Translations under genes and position numbers: made by a program
Shown: in pieces, positions 7,301-8,468 of the stretch
How positions within the stretch are numbered: the first letter of the stretch is position 1
Layout: every line of letters begins with the position of its first letter
The notes under the pieces: generated by a model
What the model saw: only the letters and a program-made list of their open reading frames with translations
What the model was told of the DNA's origin: nothing
Databases searched by the model: none
DNA from: Syntrophobacterales bacterium
Lineage (GTDB): Bacteria > Desulfobacterota > Syntrophorhabdia > Syntrophorhabdales > WCHB1-27
DNA: 8,468 bases
Reading direction: 5' to 3'
Assembly (NCBI GenBank): GCA_017881765.1
Contig: JADGQN010000196.1
Coordinates: forward strand, 1 to 8,468

Positions 7301-7541
7301 TGACCCGCAAAATGCGCTTTGCAGCTTTTTCGAGGGGTGCTCTGCGTACTTCCCCCAAATCCTTTACGACCTTTCCGGTTTCCGTATGTATTATTTTAAG
7401 CGTGCCTCTCTCTCCACTGATATGCTGCCCGGGTTCTACGAAATGAACGTTTGATTTCGGTCTCCAACCGCCCGGGGTAAGAACAAGCTCATCCTTCTCA
7501 TTTTTCTGATCAGGCCCTGTTTTTGGTGTTAATTTTGCCAT
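4392..7541 (-). CDS. Large leaderless protein with TPGGWRPKS module and G1 (glutamic peptidase)-like domain
   Basis: A 1049-residue protein of unknown function. Start 7541 was chosen because AAGGAGG lies 5 bases upstream; a GTG at 7616 would add 25 basic residues with no comparable site. Residues 15-65 are a module shared with the small protein encoded just upstream (38 of 51 identical). A basic linker (66-95) follows. Residues about 95-265 follow the order of motifs in G1 (eqolisin) peptidases: WAVPP (120-124), LQWG with Q155, W-x3-NWYVD (167-175), VNPGDV (189-194), and ATLECYG with E239; Q155 and E239 align by eye with the catalytic Gln/Glu pair. Residues about 370-930 are rich in Gly, Ser, Asn and Pro and probably beta-rich, with no family I can name. 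Residues 976-1049 form a separate domain with DCFGDFEGFVL and SREKAI and seven cysteines, including SCSDSC. There is no signal peptide or membrane helix, which is odd for a G1-like protein. The gene is intact. The peptidase assignment is inference. Confidence 0.85.
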   Translation of the reverse strand: MAKLTPKTGPDQKNEKDELVLTPGGWRPKSNVHFVEPGQHISGERGTLKIIHTETGKVVKDLGEVRRAPLEKAAKRILRVKPAEKKRGIPGPAPITDGWILNSEWTNSSGNPISYFSASWAVPPAPATDNGELVYLFNGIQQTSGGPFILQPVLQWGSSPAGGGKYWSITNWYVDGQGGLALHGSLVQVNPGDVLQGIMTLTGQSGTSFSYLSSFAGFSSADLTVTNIDELHWANATLECYGFKAFTDYPDTALTAFHDIEIKVRTATTPTIIDTDATLNWQADNDVTDNGQHCVIVSNDSPGGDVYLCYRNITQDVYFVTDKSTFGKDEVTDVIASAGGKFSNAFWVVLEGFTIDQLSIDQASPLTPVLSGSFNALSGVTITPNGSAPEYELPGDLYTPQRIRFPFDIQFTSAALTSFPNSGDPALQEVLNASMTIGGTPVSAATLFELISGADPYFTNVDPTQDNVFWLSQDLRVFTAAPAINNTPVAGGPVFGSDSISGAYDYIQNLLAFLNTSYNNPSGSDPFNSLLPGQSGALTGDSSVTPYSLKSFFPPVVANNYNFAIARVRLRGTSGSKAQGAKVFFRLWSTQSADTDYQPGSTYLSNLDSSNLPASPLPAMDSHTMPFFATGNSPDFTDPNNPEYRSNGINNRTIEITSGDSTWAYFGCFLNIYDPANIVNGSPVQALLNGTHHCIVAQIAYDDAPIINSNGITMNPENSDKLSQRNLQVTHSDNPGIAATHRIPQTFDLRPSLPVAKTAGALLDYPDELMIDWGHTPVGSIASIYWPQVDTAEVLKLASKLYNTHLLSAPDHNTVQCKVTKGVTYVPIPTGSGQNFAGLFTVDLPTTVKKGQEFNIVVRRITTRQNREVAVLARSEGAAASNRKWMRNWRYIVGTFQIKIPVSTREVILFPEENTLAILKWRLQAMSPANRWYPVLQRYISYVAARVDGLGGNSSEIKPSLQGVPVVGIYKEKREQTGKVCEVMYDCFGDFEGFVLSSCSDSCSEKHLFRSREKAIGEVVLRACKERLLVSVWVEEKEPERICKIIIRC
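6747..7259 (-). other. G1/eqolisin-like domain within the large protein
   Basis: Covers residues about 95-265. The order W-x-VP, then LQ-x-G, then W-x-WY-x-D-like (ITNWYVD), then N/S-PGD-V, then a hydrophobic strand ending in Glu (ATLE) matches the layout I recall for fungal and actinobacterial glutamic peptidases. Candidate catalytic residues are Q155 (Q151 is an alternative) and E239. Non-enzymatic concanavalin-like or neprosin-like beta-sandwich folds could give a similar pattern, so activity is not established. Confidence 0.5.
7347..7499 (-). repeat. Copy 1 of shared N-terminal module (in large gene)
   Basis: Encodes residues 15-65 of the 1049-residue protein. It aligns without gaps to residues 14-64 of the 92-residue protein with 38 of 51 identities. 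Invariant blocks are EKDELV, TPGGWRPKS, VEPGQHI, LKII, TGKV and DLG. The two genes have clearly diverged at the DNA level, so this is an old or selected duplication rather than a recent tandem copy. Confidence 0.9.
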
Positions 7542-7546
7542 AAGAA

Positions 7547-7553
7547 CCTCCTT
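7547..7553 (-). promoter_or_regulatory. Shine-Dalgarno site that sets the start of the large gene
   Basis: On the - strand this reads AAGGAGG, 5 bases upstream of the ATG at 7541. It fixes the start at MAKLTPK rather than the in-frame GTG at 7616. Confidence 0.9.
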
Positions 7554-7644
7554 TTTTCTATGTCTGCTCGCTATTTTCCTCTTTTCGGCTACCGGGTGCT
7601 TGCTCTTTTTAACCACTTACAGCTGCCTCCTGTTAATACGGTGA

Positions 7645-7923
7645 TTACTTCTCCTCATCCTGTTTCTTCTTTTTTCCCGAGGTCCCGGCACCGGAACGAC
7701 CCTTCTTCGGTCTCGCAGACTCCGCTTCCGGTATCTTACCCAGATCCTCGATGACCTTACCGGTTGCCGTGTCAATTATTTTCAGCCTTCCCCCCTTACC
7801 GTCGATGTGCTGGCCAGGTTCTACATGATGTACCTTTGATTTTGGCCGCCACCCTCCCGGCGTACGGACAAGTTCATCTTTTTCGGTTTGTTTACCTTTT
7901 CTTTCGGGAGGTACTTTACCCAT
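7645..7923 (-). CDS. Small solo-module protein paired with the large G1-like protein
   Basis: A 92-residue, highly charged protein of unknown function. Residues 14-64 are almost entirely the module found at the N-terminus of the downstream 1049-residue protein: KDELV, TPGGWRPKS, VEPGQHI, LKII, TGKV and DLG are kept. The rest is a lysine-rich, low-complexity tail (65-92, with PKKGRSG and KKKK) likely to be disordered. There is no signal peptide, membrane helix or cysteine. GGAAGGG (7932-7938 on the - strand) lies 8 bases before the ATG and supports the start. The large gene follows in the same direction after 103 bases with no evident terminator between them, so they probably form one transcription unit. 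The module may act as a docking, targeting or oligomerisation element, with this protein a partner, chaperone or competitor of the large one; that is inference. That the gene is real is well supported by the conserved module. Confidence 0.88.
   Translation of the reverse strand: MGKVPPERKGKQTEKDELVRTPGGWRPKSKVHHVEPGQHIDGKGGRLKIIDTATGKVIEDLGKIPEAESARPKKGRSGAGTSGKKKKQDEEK
7732..7884 (-). repeat. Copy 2 of shared N-terminal module (solo gene)
   Basis: Encodes residues 14-64 of the 92-residue protein and pairs with the copy at 7347-7499. Changes between the copies are mostly polar or conservative (I/V, K/N, R/T), as expected for a domain under protein-level constraint. Confidence 0.9.
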
Positions 7924-7982
7924 GGAGATTTCCCTTCCTTCCCCTCGGGGGGTTGGTTTTTCGGGTCGGCCTCTTTCTAAGA

Positions 7983-8036
7983 GTTATATCTGTTAGTACT
8001 AATACTAAAGGTTATATCCATTAATGCTGTTGTCAA
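7983..8036 (-). promoter_or_regulatory. Candidate promoter/operator of the small-large gene pair
   Basis: This AT-rich island lies 60 to 113 bases upstream of the 7923 start codon. Read on the + strand, GTTATATC occurs at 7983-7990 and again at 8011-8018, a 28-base direct repeat. Between them TTAGTA (7993-7998) and TACTAA (8003-8008) form an inverted repeat around CTAA, and TTAGTACTAA (7993-8002) is itself a perfect palindrome. On the - strand each direct repeat contributes TATAAC, a plausible -10 box, and TTGACA (8031-8036) is a consensus -35, but the spacer to the nearer TATAAC is only 14 bases. Exact promoter boxes are uncertain. The palindrome would suit a dimeric repressor. Confidence 0.45.
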
Positions 8037-8331
8037 GGTCAAGCACAAGGACCACAAGGCGGCAGGCTTAGCTCAAAGAAGTGTACCAAAAGCTGAAGCG
8101 ACGCATGCATGATGCGATCCCGGAGCAGGACGCCTACCTCCGAGTTCCCTATTCAACACCTTACTGGTTGACTTTTTGCCAAGAAGATGGTCTGACAATA
8201 GGCGGAATTGCGCGCATGGCGCCTATTCCTGCACGGACGAAGCCGAAACAATCATGGGGGCATTCATCAGAGAGACCGCCGGACGAATCAACCCACCCAT
8301 CGGCTGATTCGGGTCATCAAGGGGGGGATAG
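8037..8331 (+). other. Divergent intergenic/leader region, no convincing gene
   Basis: Open frames exist but none is recognisable. A frame from GTG 8081 runs on into the U32 gene in a different phase, so its 3' part is certainly a shadow. A second frame, open from about 8115 to a TGA at 8305, ends 24 bases before the U32 start and has no good start codon or ribosome site. A decayed small gene is possible but I see no homology to support it. The region also holds the short inverted repeat CGCAT/ATGCG at 8102-8116 and a stem-loop at 8284-8311. Confidence 0.4.
8284..8311 (+). promoter_or_regulatory. Stem-loop just upstream of the U32 gene ribosome site
   Basis: CGAATCA (8284-8290) pairs perfectly with TGATTCG (8305-8311) around 14 bases, with two further G-C pairs possible inside (8292-8293 with 8302-8303). 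It ends 7 bases before the purine run AAGGGGGGG (8319-8327) that serves the ATG at 8332. It could be a leader hairpin affecting translation or mRNA stability; there is no T-run for termination. Confidence 0.4.
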
Positions 8332-8468
8332 ATGGACACATCACTCGAACTGCTGGCACCAGCGGGCAACGCCGAAATCGGTATGGCCGCCATCGATCAC
8401 GGGGCAGATGCCGTGTACATCGGCGCCCCGAAATTCAGCGCCAGGGCCGATGCCGGAGTGAGCGTCGA
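8332..8468 (+). CDS. U32-family protein, N-terminal fragment (3' partial)
   Basis: The first 45 residues read MDTSLELLAPAGN, then a helix, then HGADAVYIGAPKFSAR. This is the start of peptidase family U32, where E-L-L-A-P-A-G-N/D and GADAVY-x-G begin the first two beta strands of a TIM-barrel-like domain. Family members include collagenase-like proteins and the RNA-modification factors TrhP and RlhA, which hydroxylate tRNA or rRNA; the fragment is too short to choose a subgroup. The start is fixed by an in-frame TAG at 8329-8331 directly before the ATG and by the purine run at 8319-8327. It is transcribed away from the small-large gene pair. The gene continues past the window end. Family assignment is confident from the motif. 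Confidence 0.9.
   Translation, partial: MDTSLELLAPAGNAEIGMAAIDHGADAVYIGAPKFSARADAGVSV

Noticed and set aside
6663..7454. 263-codon + strand reading frame
   Set aside because: Lies wholly opposite the large - strand gene, which carries conserved motifs; composition is that of an antisense shadow.
7542..7616. 25-residue N-terminal extension of the large protein from GTG 7616
   Set aside because: The ATG at 7541 has an AAGGAGG at ideal spacing and begins much like the small paralog; the extension contains that ribosome site as codons.
8168..8190. TTGACT as a -35 box for the U32 gene
   Set aside because: The nearest -10-like sequence lies at about 20 bases spacing, too long to support a promoter call.
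8081..8461. 126-codon + strand reading frame starting at GTG 8081
   Set aside because: It overlaps the start of the U32 gene in another phase, has no recognisable motif and no clear ribosome site; its 3' part is a shadow.
1..8468. CRISPR array, tRNA, rRNA or transposase genes
   Set aside because: No regularly spaced direct repeats, no tRNA-like cloverleaf and no rRNA or transposase motifs were seen on either strand.

Overview
The window reads as bacterial chromosome with moderately high GC. Gene content and protein style (a Cu+-type P-type ATPase with a GMWCPTCAW metal-binding motif, a short cytochrome b5 domain fused to a DUF2231 membrane domain, a U32-family protein) suggest an anaerobic or microaerophilic member of the former Deltaproteobacteria or a related phylum. 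This placement is inference from resemblance only; there is no rRNA or other phylogenetic marker in the window.

Region 1 (1-3984, + strand) is a tight three-gene operon. It holds a CcoI/FixI-like copper P1B-ATPase whose 5' end lies outside the window, a UbiA-superfamily membrane prenyltransferase that overlaps it by 4 bases (ATGA), and, 4 bases further on, a cytochrome b5-DUF2231 membrane protein. All three are integral membrane proteins. Copper export or delivery, an isoprenoid-modified cofactor (quinone or heme) and a b-type heme protein would fit a membrane redox role, but the substrates are not shown by the sequence.

Region 2 (3985-4391) is a 407-base gap between convergent operons with no convincing gene. 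It has an octamer tandem repeat just after the first operon and then at least three strong inverted repeats, so it may be a structured RNA, a worn mobile-element or intron remnant, or an untypical bidirectional termination zone.

Region 3 (4392-7923, - strand) is the most unusual part. A 92-residue protein is followed by a 1049-residue protein, and both carry the same ~50-residue N-terminal module (TPGGWRPKS...VEPGQHI...LKII...TGKV..DLG; 38 of 51 residues identical by hand count). In the large protein the module is followed by a domain whose motifs resemble the G1 (eqolisin) glutamic peptidase fold, then by a ~650-residue region of no function known to me, then by a compact, cysteine-containing C-terminal domain. 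Neither protein has a signal peptide. This solo-plus-fused module pair is the best candidate for an undescribed system. A palindromic operator-like element flanked by direct repeats lies upstream of the pair.

Region 4 (7924-8468) is the divergent intergenic region, with operator-like repeats, a stem-loop and a purine-rich ribosome binding site, followed by the first 45 codons of a U32-family gene on the + strand that runs off the window.
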